NCBI GenBank assembly: GCA_021372355.1
Contig: JAJFUQ010000214.1
Location: forward strand, 1-64,000
From: Nocardiaceae bacterium
GTDB taxonomy: Bacteria > Actinomycetota > Actinomycetes > Mycobacteriales > Mycobacteriaceae
Length of the DNA: 64,000 bases
Reading direction: 5' to 3'
How positions within the stretch are numbered: the first letter of the stretch is position 1; each line of letters opens with the position of its first letter. The notes under the pieces were generated by a model. It searched no databases. It was not told the origin of the DNA and worked only from the letters and a program-made list of their open reading frames with translations. A program made the translations under genes and the position numbers. Shown piece by piece: positions 7,453 through 14,646 of the stretch.

Positions 7453-7806
7453 ATGGACGGGTCCCCCGCTTCTCGCCTCGCACATACGATCACCTCGTTT
7501 GCGCGATCAGCGAAGGCGAGCATGGCGGCGGCCGTTCTGGTTGTGGCAGCGCTGACAGCGGGGTTCCTCACTGGCTTTCCCATCTGGTGGCAGACCGTCG
7601 TGAACTCTTCCGGTGCACTCGTCTCGCTGCTCATGCTGTTCGTCATTCAGCACACCTCGCACCAGCACACCAGCGCGATCCTGCTGAAACTCGACGAACT
7701 GATCCGGAGCGACGACGACGCCCGCAACGACGTTCTCCAGGCCGAGGAGCAGAGCGTGGCGGAGCAAGAGGAGATGCACCATCGGCTCCGGAGCCATGAC
7801 GCATAG
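7453..7806 (+). CDS. Low-affinity iron permease family-like small membrane protein (second copy)
   Basis: 117 residues from the ATG at 7453, preceded by GGAG at a six-base spacing. Two membrane helices (about 20-40 and 47-70) are followed by IQHTSHQHTSAILLKLDELI, the family-like QN/T...KLDELI cytoplasmic helix, then an acidic Glu/Gln-rich coiled tail. It is divergent from, and related in layout to, the protein at 6927. Function unproven. Iron transport or membrane-stress roles are both possible. Confidence 0.7.
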   Translation: MDGSPASRLAHTITSFARSAKASMAAAVLVVAALTAGFLTGFPIWWQTVVNSSGALVSLLMLFVIQHTSHQHTSAILLKLDELIRSDDDARNDVLQAEEQSVAEQEEMHHRLRSHDA

Positions 7807-7834
7807 GGGCATCCGAACCGGGTAACCGTCGTCA

Positions 7835-8446
7835 ATGGACGAGATAAAGGCACTTGCTCTCGTGTGCACGTTGACACGATCGCCCGATCCGTCGAGCAGC
7901 GACCTGATCGCGCGCCAAGTCCTCGATGAGCTCGCCAAACACGACGTCGTCGGTCGCGTGATTCGCGTCGTCGATCACAACGTCGAACCGGGTGTCTCGC
8001 GGCGGATGAGCGAGAAGGATGGCTGGCCCGAGATCCTGCGCGAGGTGCTCGCCGCCGACATCATCCTGATCTCGACGCCGATCTGGCTCGGTCACATGTC
8101 GAGCGTCGCGCAACGAGTGTTGGAGCGACTCGATGCCGAATTGTCGGAAACCCGACTGGACGGCTCGCCCACGATGTTCGGGAAGATCGGAATCACCGCG
8201 GTGGTCGGCAACGAAGATGGTGCCCACAAGGTGACGGCCGACCTCATGCAGGCTCTCAACGACGTCGGCGTCACCGTTCCCGCGCAAGGCGGCACCTACT
8301 GGACCGGCGAAGCGATGCAGACAACCGACTACCGGGAACTCGAGAAGACACCGGAAAAGGTCGCATCAGCGAACGCGGTCGTCGCTGCTAATGCGGCGCA
8401 CCTGGCGCGACTGTTGCGAGCCACACCGTTTTCTCCGCCTGAGTAA
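7835..8446 (+). CDS. Flavodoxin-like NAD(P)H-dependent FMN oxidoreductase
   Basis: 203 residues with a flavodoxin/NADPH-dependent FMN reductase fold. An N-terminal ALVCTLTRSPDPSSSD phosphate-binding loop sits where FMN phosphate binds. ADIILISTPIWLGHMSS is the second flavin loop, and AVVGNEDGAHKV is the third. Likely a quinone or flavin reductase in redox balancing. The start at 7835 is 28 bases after the preceding gene. A GGGTAA sequence just upstream lacks a convincing -35 element. The substrate cannot be assigned. Confidence 0.8.
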   Translation: MDEIKALALVCTLTRSPDPSSSDLIARQVLDELAKHDVVGRVIRVVDHNVEPGVSRRMSEKDGWPEILREVLAADIILISTPIWLGHMSSVAQRVLERLDAELSETRLDGSPTMFGKIGITAVVGNEDGAHKVTADLMQALNDVGVTVPAQGGTYWTGEAMQTTDYRELEKTPEKVASANAVVAANAAHLARLLRATPFSPPE

Positions 8447-8450
8447 CCAC

Positions 8451-8660
8451 TCACGGCGAAGGCTGCGGCAATTCCGGCTTCTTGCACTCGCCGACGTGCG
8501 GGTTCAAACCCATGTAGTTCAGTGGGCCCGAGATAACCGTGAGCACGACGGTTCCGATACCTTCGCAGGTGTCGTTTGATTGAGTGAAATACCCTCGTTG
8601 GCCGGCAGCGATCGCACCGATGATCAGCCAGATGAGAATAATTCCCGATCCTATTCGCAT
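8451..8660 (-). CDS. Small membrane protein, uncharacterised actinobacterial family
   Basis: 69 residues from the ATG at 8660. One N-terminal membrane helix, IILIWLIIGAIAAGQRGYF, is followed by an exported-looking tail with two cysteines (CEGIGTVVLTVISGPLNY and GECKKP) and a Pro-rich end. Similar small proteins are widespread in mycobacteria and rhodococci without known function. A long open frame extends upstream, but the ATG at 8660 is only about three bases after the start predicted from the SigF-type promoter at 8670-8695, which supports it. Confidence 0.7.
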   Translation of the reverse strand: MRIGSGIILIWLIIGAIAAGQRGYFTQSNDTCEGIGTVVLTVISGPLNYMGLNPHVGECKKPELPQPSP

Positions 8661-8669
8661 TCCGTTGAT

Positions 8670-8695
8670 ATACCCATTTCTCGAGCTGTTTGAAC
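8670..8695 (-). promoter_or_regulatory. SigF-type promoter for the small membrane protein
   Basis: On the minus strand GTTC (8695-8692), a 16-base spacer, and GGGTAT (8675-8670). Its -35 interleaves with the plus-strand -35 at 8688-8691. Confidence 0.5.
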
Positions 8696-8712
8696 AGGGG
8701 CACCCCGGGTAA
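8688..8712 (+). promoter_or_regulatory. SigF-type promoter for the YbdK-like/redox-enzyme operon
   Basis: GTTT at 8688-8691, a 15-base spacer, and GGGTAA at 8707-8712. The predicted start of transcription is about four bases before the ATG at 8722. Confidence 0.6.
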
Positions 8713-8721
8713 GCGCAGGGC

Positions 8722-9849
8722 ATGAGGGCGCGGCTGTCGAGAATGACCGGATCTACCCTCGGAATCGAAGAGGAGTTCCTTCTCGTCGACGCCGAGGGCA
8801 TCCCGACTCCGCAGAGTTCGGCCCTGTTGGCGAAGTTGCCGTCGACCTTCAAGCCCGAACTGCGGGCCAGCCAGATCGAGGCCGTCACACCGCCCCGCAA
8901 GACACTTGCCGAATTGCGGCAGGATCTACTCGAATCGCGTGAGCACCTTGCGGTTACGGCCCACGAACTGGGTGTCCGAGTGCTTCCGGTCGGCTGTCCG
9001 ATCCGGGCCGACGACACCTTGTCGGACTTGACCGCAACCGATGAACGGCACCGCGGAATTCACGATTTATACGCGGGCTCGCTCCGTGACTACAACGTGT
9101 GCGCGTGCCAGGTACACGTGTGCGTCGAGGACGACGATCTGGCTGTCGCGATCCTGAACCAGGTGCGCGAATGGTTGCCTATTCTCGTGGGCCTCGGCGT
9201 CAACTCGCCATTCGCGCATTCGGTCGACACCGGATTCAGTAGTTGGCGAGTAATTCAACAGTCCCGATTTCCCTGTTCCGGACTTCCGCCATATTCCACG
9301 TCGGCCGACCAATACGAGGATCGCATGTCGGTGCTGACGTCCGTGGGCGCCCTTTTCGACGAACGCACCTCGTTCTGGCTCGCCCGACGCTCCCCGCGCT
9401 ATCCGACGATCGAATTCCGCGTCGCCGACGCGGCGGCGACGGTTGATGATGCGATTCTGCAAGCTTCGCTGTGCCGTGCACTGGTGAAAACCGCCATCGC
9501 GGACCTCGAGCGCGGGCTCACCCCGATCGACTTCGACGATCAATGCGGGTCGGCCGCAGTGTGGACGGCCGCGAGGTACGGATTGACCGGGCCGTCGGTC
9601 GATCCCGTCACCGGAGAAAGCCTCAGTGCCACATCGCGGGCTGCGGAACTGTTCGACTACGTATCGGAGGCACTTGCCGACGCCGGCGACTACGACCTCA
9701 CGGCACAACTGCTCGATGAGGTCGAGATGCATGGCACCGGCGCAGCCCGGCAGCGGAAACTCGCCCAGGGCGGCCTCGACGCGCTGATCGACGGGATCGC
9801 CCTGCCGCTGGGGTCCGAGTCTTGCCAGAGGGGAGAAAAGTCCGCATGA
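8722..9849 (+). CDS. Carboxylate-amine ligase, glutamate-cysteine ligase GCS2 (YbdK) family
   Basis: 375 residues, the usual size of YbdK-type ligases. LGIEEEFLLVD near the N-terminus supplies the metal/ATP-binding glutamates. QVHVCVEDDD corresponds to the family QVHVG-type core strand, and TIEFRVADAAATVDDA to the conserved TVEFRV segment. The family makes gamma-glutamyl peptide bonds or related amide bonds with ATP. The true acceptor in mycothiol-using actinobacteria is unclear. An alternative start is the ATG at 8743. The stop codon overlaps the next ATG (ATGA), so the two proteins are probably made together. Confidence 0.85.
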   Translation: MRARLSRMTGSTLGIEEEFLLVDAEGIPTPQSSALLAKLPSTFKPELRASQIEAVTPPRKTLAELRQDLLESREHLAVTAHELGVRVLPVGCPIRADDTLSDLTATDERHRGIHDLYAGSLRDYNVCACQVHVCVEDDDLAVAILNQVREWLPILVGLGVNSPFAHSVDTGFSSWRVIQQSRFPCSGLPPYSTSADQYEDRMSVLTSVGALFDERTSFWLARRSPRYPTIEFRVADAAATVDDAILQASLCRALVKTAIADLERGLTPIDFDDQCGSAAVWTAARYGLTGPSVDPVTGESLSATSRAAELFDYVSEALADAGDYDLTAQLLDEVEMHGTGAARQRKLAQGGLDALIDGIALPLGSESCQRGEKSA

Positions 9850-10805
9850 CCGCCTGCCTCCCGAGTCCGCGCGGGCCACTCTCGGAACAAGTGATCGACG
9901 TTCTCCGGAACGACAGATCGAGCCCGAAGCTGCCGCGTCCCACCATCGACGACCCGCTCGACGAGGACGTCCAGTTGGCGCTGTACACCTGCTATGAGCT
10001 GCACTACCGCGGATTTGCGGGCGTCTCCGCGGACTGGGAGTGGAACCCGGACCTGATCGGGTGGCGCGGGTATGTGGAAGCCGAATTCCGCCGTTTCCTG
10101 CGATCGGTGACCTCGAACAGCGATGACGCCGAGCACACCATCGACCAGCTGACCGTGGTGCCCAACGAGGAAGTCGGGCTGTCGTTTCATATGCAACGCC
10201 AGGGCACCTGGGACCAGATGCTCGACCTGTTCAAAGCCAGGTCGATGTATCACCTCAAGGAGGCCGACCCGCACGCGTGGGCCATTCCGCGGCTGACCGG
10301 CCAGGCCAAGGCTGCCTTCGTGGCCGTCGAGTTCGACGAATACGGCGGCGGCCGGGGAGAGCGCATGCACTCGGTTCTCTTCGGAGATTTGATGGCGGCG
10401 GCCGGACTGAGCCGCGACTACCTGCACTACATCGACGAGGTGCCCGGCCAGGCATTGGCGAACGTGAACTTCATGTCGATGTGTGGACTGCACCGCGACT
10501 TGCGCGGGGCGATGGTCGGCCTGTTCACCGCCGTGGAAATCGTCAATCCACCGTCGGCCGCGCGCATGGTCGACGCGTTGAAACGGCTCGAAGCGCCATC
10601 CGCCTGCATCCATTTCTATGCCGAACACGTCGAAGCGGACGCGGTGCATGAACAAGTCATGCGTCATGAAGTGCTGCAAGACCTCATCGACCGGGAGCCC
10701 GGGCTCCGCCGCGACGTCGTGTTCGGAGTCGAATCCGCGGGCTACCTCGAGTCTCGCCTGGCAACTCACCTGATCGAAACGTGGGCGTCGAACGCGGCGG
10801 CCTGA
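9846..10805 (+). CDS. Iron-containing redox enzyme family protein (heme-oxygenase-like fold)
   Basis: 319 residues. It matches the actinobacterial iron-containing redox enzyme family with a helical heme-oxygenase-like fold: YELHYRGFAG near the N-terminus, a central HMQRQGTWDQ helix, and a C-terminal FYAEHVEADAVHEQVM helix with the Glu/His residues expected to bind a di-iron centre. The reaction is unknown. Relatives oxidise small amines or acids. The start overlaps the ligase stop by four bases, so ligase and oxidase may act in sequence. In other actinobacteria this family neighbours CDGSH genes, as it does loosely here. Confidence 0.82.
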   Translation: MTACLPSPRGPLSEQVIDVLRNDRSSPKLPRPTIDDPLDEDVQLALYTCYELHYRGFAGVSADWEWNPDLIGWRGYVEAEFRRFLRSVTSNSDDAEHTIDQLTVVPNEEVGLSFHMQRQGTWDQMLDLFKARSMYHLKEADPHAWAIPRLTGQAKAAFVAVEFDEYGGGRGERMHSVLFGDLMAAAGLSRDYLHYIDEVPGQALANVNFMSMCGLHRDLRGAMVGLFTAVEIVNPPSAARMVDALKRLEAPSACIHFYAEHVEADAVHEQVMRHEVLQDLIDREPGLRRDVVFGVESAGYLESRLATHLIETWASNAAA

Positions 10806-10832
10806 CAATCGGCCGCCGCGACGCGCCGGAAG

Positions 10833-11735
10833 CTAATCCTCGACCGACGCGCGGTCCCGAAGGAACTGCAGTGTGCGAGCCAGCATGCGCGAGATCTGCA
10901 TCTGCGAGCAACCCAGTCTGGTGGCGATCTGCGACTGCGTCATCTCATCGAAGAACCGCATCTTCAGCACGGCTCGTTGCTCATCGGACAGGAGCGCCAG
11001 CAGCGGCTTCACGCTGAGGAATTGGTCGACGAACTCGAAGCCGGTGTCATCGACGGCCAGCTGATCGGCCATCGTCCGTTCGTCGTCAGAGCCGGCATGT
11101 GACGCATCGATCGACTCCGGGGTGTGTGCGAATCCCGCCAGCAAGGCGTCGTTGACCGCCTCCCGGCCCAGGCCGATCTCGTTGGCGATCTCATCGATTG
11201 TCGGCGCTCGACCGAGCCGTGAAGTCAGGTCCTCGACCGCCGGACCGATGCGCAGATGGTTCTCCTTGGCGGCGCGCGGAACCGACACCGACCAGCTTCG
11301 ATCTCGGAAGTACCGGCGAATTTCGCCCATCATCGTCGGGATCGCGAACGACAGGAACGACGAACCTTTGGACGGGTCGAATCTGTTGACGGCGTTCACG
11401 AGCCCGATGCGGGCTACCTGTTCGAGGTCCTCGATCGCTTCTCCCCTGCCCTTGAACCGCAGCGCAATGTGCTTGGCGAGCGGCAGGCAGATGGTGATGA
11501 TGCGAGACTCGAGTCTTTTACGAACGGAGTCGCCGTCCACGAGCGAATTGAGCGTGAGGAGAAGCGGATCGACGTCGCGGTAGGTGACGGTCTCCCGCCC
11601 CGGCTTCTCGACTCCGTTTGGCGCACGACGCGGACGAGCGGTGCGCGTACCGGGGATGGCCCCCGGGCATCTCTCGCTCGAGAGCACTGCGGTCTCGACG
11701 GGTTGCTGGACTGACTGTTGAGTGGTCGGGGACAT
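10833..11735 (-). CDS. sigF: Alternative sigma factor of the SigB/SigF/SigG group
   Basis: 300 residues with a longer N-terminus than typical. Region 2 holds EDLEQVARIGLVNAVNRFDP and the -10-reading helix FAIPTMMGEIRRYFRDRSWS. Region 3 is DLTSRLGRAPTIDEIANEIG. Region 4 ends in TQSQIATRLGCSQMQISRML, the -35-reading helix-turn-helix. This is a general-stress sigma factor like mycobacterial SigF, directing RNA polymerase to GTTT/GGGTA promoters such as those in this window. GGAGGTG (11751-11745) supports the start. No anti-sigma (RsbW/UsfX) gene adjoins it, unlike the mycobacterial sigF locus. Confidence 0.92.
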   Translation of the reverse strand: MSPTTQQSVQQPVETAVLSSERCPGAIPGTRTARPRRAPNGVEKPGRETVTYRDVDPLLLTLNSLVDGDSVRKRLESRIITICLPLAKHIALRFKGRGEAIEDLEQVARIGLVNAVNRFDPSKGSSFLSFAIPTMMGEIRRYFRDRSWSVSVPRAAKENHLRIGPAVEDLTSRLGRAPTIDEIANEIGLGREAVNDALLAGFAHTPESIDASHAGSDDERTMADQLAVDDTGFEFVDQFLSVKPLLALLSDEQRAVLKMRFFDEMTQSQIATRLGCSQMQISRMLARTLQFLRDRASVED

Positions 11736-11805
11736 TGGGTTCTACACCTCCGTGGCGATGGCAAGTGCAGCGAGGAACTTCCTCAGAAGCCGATCACTTG
11801 ACGAA

Positions 11806-11819
11806 ACAGACAAGTCTGT
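11806..11819. promoter_or_regulatory. Inverted repeat, probable TetR operator 1
   Basis: ACAGAC-AA-GTCTGT, perfect six-base arms. It shares the CAGAC-N2-GTCTG core with the site at 11888. It lies in the predicted sigF leader, just downstream of the sigF promoter. Confidence 0.6.
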
Positions 11820-11840
11820 CTCGTTCGCCTCTAGTGTTTG

Positions 11841-11867
11841 GTACCCCGAGACCCGGACACGTTAAAC
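11841..11867 (-). promoter_or_regulatory. Possible SigF-type (autoregulatory) promoter of sigF
   Basis: On the minus strand GTTT (11867-11864), a 17-base spacer, then GGGTAC (11846-11841), about 105 bases before the sigma factor start. Confidence 0.45.
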
Positions 11868-11887
11868 CTGATTTCCACTCGAAGATT

Positions 11888-11899
11888 CAGACCGGTCTG
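11888..11899. promoter_or_regulatory. Palindrome, probable TetR operator 2
   Basis: CAGACCGGTCTG is a perfect 12-base palindrome 32 bases before the tetR ATG. It sits in the spacer before a GGGTAG (11905-11910), where a bound repressor would block transcription. Confidence 0.6.
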
Positions 11900-11931
11900 T
11901 CTCTGGGTAGCCTGGAATTAAGAGGAGTGAT

Positions 11932-12531
11932 ATGGCAGACGACGACAGCCCCACCCTCGACCCCAACGGCCGGACAGCATCCGTTCGCGAACGCATCCTT
12001 CAGGTGGCTTACGAGCTCTTCACCAGGCGCGGCATTCGCGATGTCGGGATCGACGAGCTCATCGCGCGCGCAAGAGTCGCGAAGGCGAGCTTCTACCGCA
12101 ACTTCCCGTCCAAGAACGACCTCATCCTGGAAGTGCTGCAGCGCCGCGAACAGTTATGGACGCGCGGCCTGGTCGAAAGGCAGTCCCAGGAGCGTGGCGC
12201 TACCCCAGAAGAGCGACTGATCGCGATTTTCGACGTCTTCCACGACTGGTTCCATCACCGTGAAGCGTTCGATGGCTGCTCGTTCATCAACGTGCTCCTT
12301 GAAATGGGCGCATCCCACCCGGCCGGCAAGGCCAGCATCACGTACCTCGAAAACATCCGAGCGATGGTGCGGGACCGTGCAGAACAGGCCGGCCTACGCG
12401 ACACCGACGATTTCGCCCGGTCGTTCCACATTCTGATGAAGGGCTCGATCATTTCCGCGACCGAGGGCGACCTTCTCGCCGCCCAGCGCGCCAAGGCGAT
12501 GGCTCGGTCTTTGATTCAAGCTCACCGCTGA
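11932..12531 (+). CDS. TetR/AcrR family transcriptional regulator
   Basis: 199 residues. The N-terminal helix-turn-helix spans about 18-65 (RERILQVAYELFTRRGIRDV, then ARVAKASFYRNFPSKNDLIL), the standard TetR DNA-binding domain. The rest is an all-helical ligand-binding and dimer domain. AAGAGGAGTGAT precedes the ATG. It is divergent from sigF, and the shared intergenic region has two CAGAC-N2-GTCTG inverted repeats, so it probably represses itself and may control sigF. The ligand is unknown. It converges with a WS/DGAT gene. Confidence 0.92.
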   Translation: MADDDSPTLDPNGRTASVRERILQVAYELFTRRGIRDVGIDELIARARVAKASFYRNFPSKNDLILEVLQRREQLWTRGLVERQSQERGATPEERLIAIFDVFHDWFHHREAFDGCSFINVLLEMGASHPAGKASITYLENIRAMVRDRAEQAGLRDTDDFARSFHILMKGSIISATEGDLLAAQRAKAMARSLIQAHR

Positions 12532-12537
12532 CGAGAG

Positions 12538-13887
12538 TCAGAGCCCGACGGCCATCTCCAGCTCATCGAGCGCGGAATCGATGTCGACGGTGATCTCGGC
12601 CGGCTCCGGCACGACGTCACTCGCCGCGGTGAGACCCACGCTGATGCGGTCACACTGGCTGACGCACGTGATGTTGAGGGCAAGTCCGGAAACCGGTATC
12701 GACAACGGGTGAATCTCTTCGAGCAGCGCACCGTTCCAGTACAGCGGCTCAGTCGGGCCCGGAATGTTCGAGATCACGACGTTGAATGGCGGACTGACCA
12801 ACAGATTCCGGCCGAGCATCACCATCGGCGCCAGGCCGGACAGGCCGGCCGCACTCGTGACCAGGTTCTGGGTGGCGTTGTGACTGGCGATGAAGTGCTT
12901 CCCCTCCCGCATCCGCCGACTGACGTGCAGTAAGCGCTCGCGTGCATCCGGGATGTCGGTACCAAGGCTGCACGCCAGCACGCCAACCTGGTTGCCCACC
13001 GTCGCGTCATCGGACTTCGGGCGCATCGACACCGGCACCATCGCGACGAGTGACTTGCGCGGCAACTCCCCCATCTCGATGAGGAATTCGCGCAGCCCGC
13101 CGGCACACATCGTCAGAACGACGTCATTCACTGTGCAGTCCGCGAATTTGGCGATCATGCGCAGCCTCTCCAGCGGCCACGACTTGGCGGCATAGGCGCG
13201 CTCTTCGGAAATCTCCTGGGCGAATATCGTTTTCGGTGCAGAGATCGACAGCGGACCACCGCGCGACGTGAGCGACCGCAGAGTCATGTCAGCGAGCGCG
13301 GGCGCGGGCGACACTCCCTCCTTGACGAGAGAAACGAGTGACCGAAGCGGTCCGGGGCCGCTATGCGACGGCTGTTCGTCCGGCGCCGCGTCCACCCACG
13401 GAGCGGGCATCTCCCGAATGTCCGGGTCTTCGGAGAGTCGACTCCGCAGCAGCGACAGCGCCGCAACGCCGTCGGCGACGCTGTGGTGGATCTTGGCGTA
13501 CAACGCGAACCGGTCCAGCGGCAGACCCTCGATGACGTGGATCTCCCACAATGGGCGCGAGCGGTCGAGACGCTCCGAATGAAGCTGCGCACACAGGGCC
13601 AGCAGGTCACCTTCGGCCGCGCCCGGAGGCAGTTGGTGTCGTTTGACGTGTTGATCGAAGTCGATGTCGGCATCGTGACGCCAGGTCCATGCAGCTCCGG
13701 CAAACTGCGGCTCTGCGACATTACGGAGGAAGTCGGAGACCCGCCGGTCCTCGAGTGCCCGATCAATGAGGTCGGAAGACGTTGAATCCTCCGGTGCACC
13801 GAAGATGAGAAGTCCGCCGACATGCATCGGCTGTTTGTCGGTCTCGGTCAGCAAGAACAGCGAGTCGGTCGGCGACATGAAAGCCAC
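12538..13887 (-). CDS. Wax ester synthase/diacylglycerol acyltransferase (WS/DGAT)
   Basis: 449 residues, the normal length. The catalytic HHxxxDG motif is HHSVADG at 134-140. PLWEIHVIEGL comes just before it, and NVVISNIPGP near 370 is the second family motif. The enzyme transfers an acyl group from acyl-CoA to diacylglycerol or a fatty alcohol, forming storage triacylglycerol or wax ester. N-terminal SPTDSLFLLTE is the usual family opening. A SigF-type promoter at 13977-14000 suggests stress induction. Glycerolipid versus wax specificity cannot be read from sequence. Confidence 0.94.
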   Translation of the reverse strand: MAFMSPTDSLFLLTETDKQPMHVGGLLIFGAPEDSTSSDLIDRALEDRRVSDFLRNVAEPQFAGAAWTWRHDADIDFDQHVKRHQLPPGAAEGDLLALCAQLHSERLDRSRPLWEIHVIEGLPLDRFALYAKIHHSVADGVAALSLLRSRLSEDPDIREMPAPWVDAAPDEQPSHSGPGPLRSLVSLVKEGVSPAPALADMTLRSLTSRGGPLSISAPKTIFAQEISEERAYAAKSWPLERLRMIAKFADCTVNDVVLTMCAGGLREFLIEMGELPRKSLVAMVPVSMRPKSDDATVGNQVGVLACSLGTDIPDARERLLHVSRRMREGKHFIASHNATQNLVTSAAGLSGLAPMVMLGRNLLVSPPFNVVISNIPGPTEPLYWNGALLEEIHPLSIPVSGLALNITCVSQCDRISVGLTAASDVVPEPAEITVDIDSALDELEMAVGL

Positions 13888-13976
13888 GGCATAGTCCTTT
13901 TCTTCGGGTGAAAAGTGAATCCCGGGCGGACGACGACGACGGCGATTTCCCAGAAGGCGGACCTATCGACTGTTCG

Positions 13977-14000
13977 TACCCCGAGTTCCCAGTGACAAAC
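13977..14000 (-). promoter_or_regulatory. SigF-type promoter for the WS/DGAT gene
   Basis: On the minus strand GGTTT (ending 13997), a 15-base spacer, then GGGTA (13981-13977). It gives a leader of about 80 bases. Confidence 0.6.
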
Positions 14001-14117
14001 CGACACGAGCAAACAATTCGAGAAACGCCATGGCGAGTGTTTGCACGCGATCCGGCTGGGAACGCTCCGAAAAACTCCCCGGGAATTCCAACTCTCCGAG
14101 AAAGCCCCTGCCAATCC

Positions 14118-14504
14118 ATGCACTCATCGACCAAGGATCAGCACCGCGACGCCGTTGTCCGCGCACCGCTGGACCTGCCTGCTAGCCACGACCGTCCGGC
14201 ACCCACCGACGAACCCGCCGACGACGAGATCGACCTTCCACTCGCGGTGGTCTTCCCCGGTTCGGAATGTGTTCTCGTCCTCGGACGCTCACGAGTGTGC
14301 CTACTCGACTCGATTCCCTTCGAAACCGCGGGTAATCGTGCGGTCTTCTCGCTCCCGCACGCCACCGCGATTCTCCACAAGGCCGGCTGGACCCAGCTCG
14401 GCGACTGGCGGCTCATTCCTCCGCCCTCGCCCGAAGTCCGTCGCCTCGGCATACCCCCGCACGCGACCGCGGCACCCGTCACTCGGATGCTCTTCCCGCA
14501 TTAG
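14118..14504 (+). CDS. Hypothetical protein
   Basis: 128 residues from the ATG at 14118. The first 35 residues are polar and probably disordered. The rest, including LPLAVVFPGSECVLVLGRSR and SLPHATAILHKAGWTQLGDW, has the alternating pattern of a folded beta-rich domain. No family recognised. A longer frame opens at 13908, but its N-terminal part looks like random translation. It is divergent from the WS/DGAT gene. The gene call is moderate, resting on protein-like composition rather than homology. Confidence 0.5.
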   Translation: MHSSTKDQHRDAVVRAPLDLPASHDRPAPTDEPADDEIDLPLAVVFPGSECVLVLGRSRVCLLDSIPFETAGNRAVFSLPHATAILHKAGWTQLGDWRLIPPPSPEVRRLGIPPHATAAPVTRMLFPH

Positions 14505-14593
14505 CGTGAGCTCAGCGATCTGCGGGGTCGATGTCGACGTTGGTCCCGATCGGATTGAGCGCCGTCGACAGGCGGTGGCAAAGGTAACGCGTA

Positions 14594-14613
14594 AAGGTGC
14601 CTGAGGTCCCTCA
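14594..14613. promoter_or_regulatory. Weak DosR-like box before the MgtE-like gene
   Basis: AAGGTGCCTGAGGTCCCTCA agrees with about 12 of 20 positions of the mycobacterial DosR box TTSGGGACTWWAGTCCCSAA, best in the right half-site. Confidence 0.3.
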
Positions 14614-14646
14614 TCCGCATTCGGGGCAGCCGGAAGGATTCTTCAT

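Noticed and set aside
7818-7834. GGGTAA before the flavodoxin gene at 7835 as a SigF -10
   Set aside because: No GTTT-like -35 at 15-17 bases upstream.
13908-14117. N-terminal extension of the hypothetical gene at 14118
   Set aside because: The extension has random-like composition and crosses the divergent WS/DGAT promoter region.
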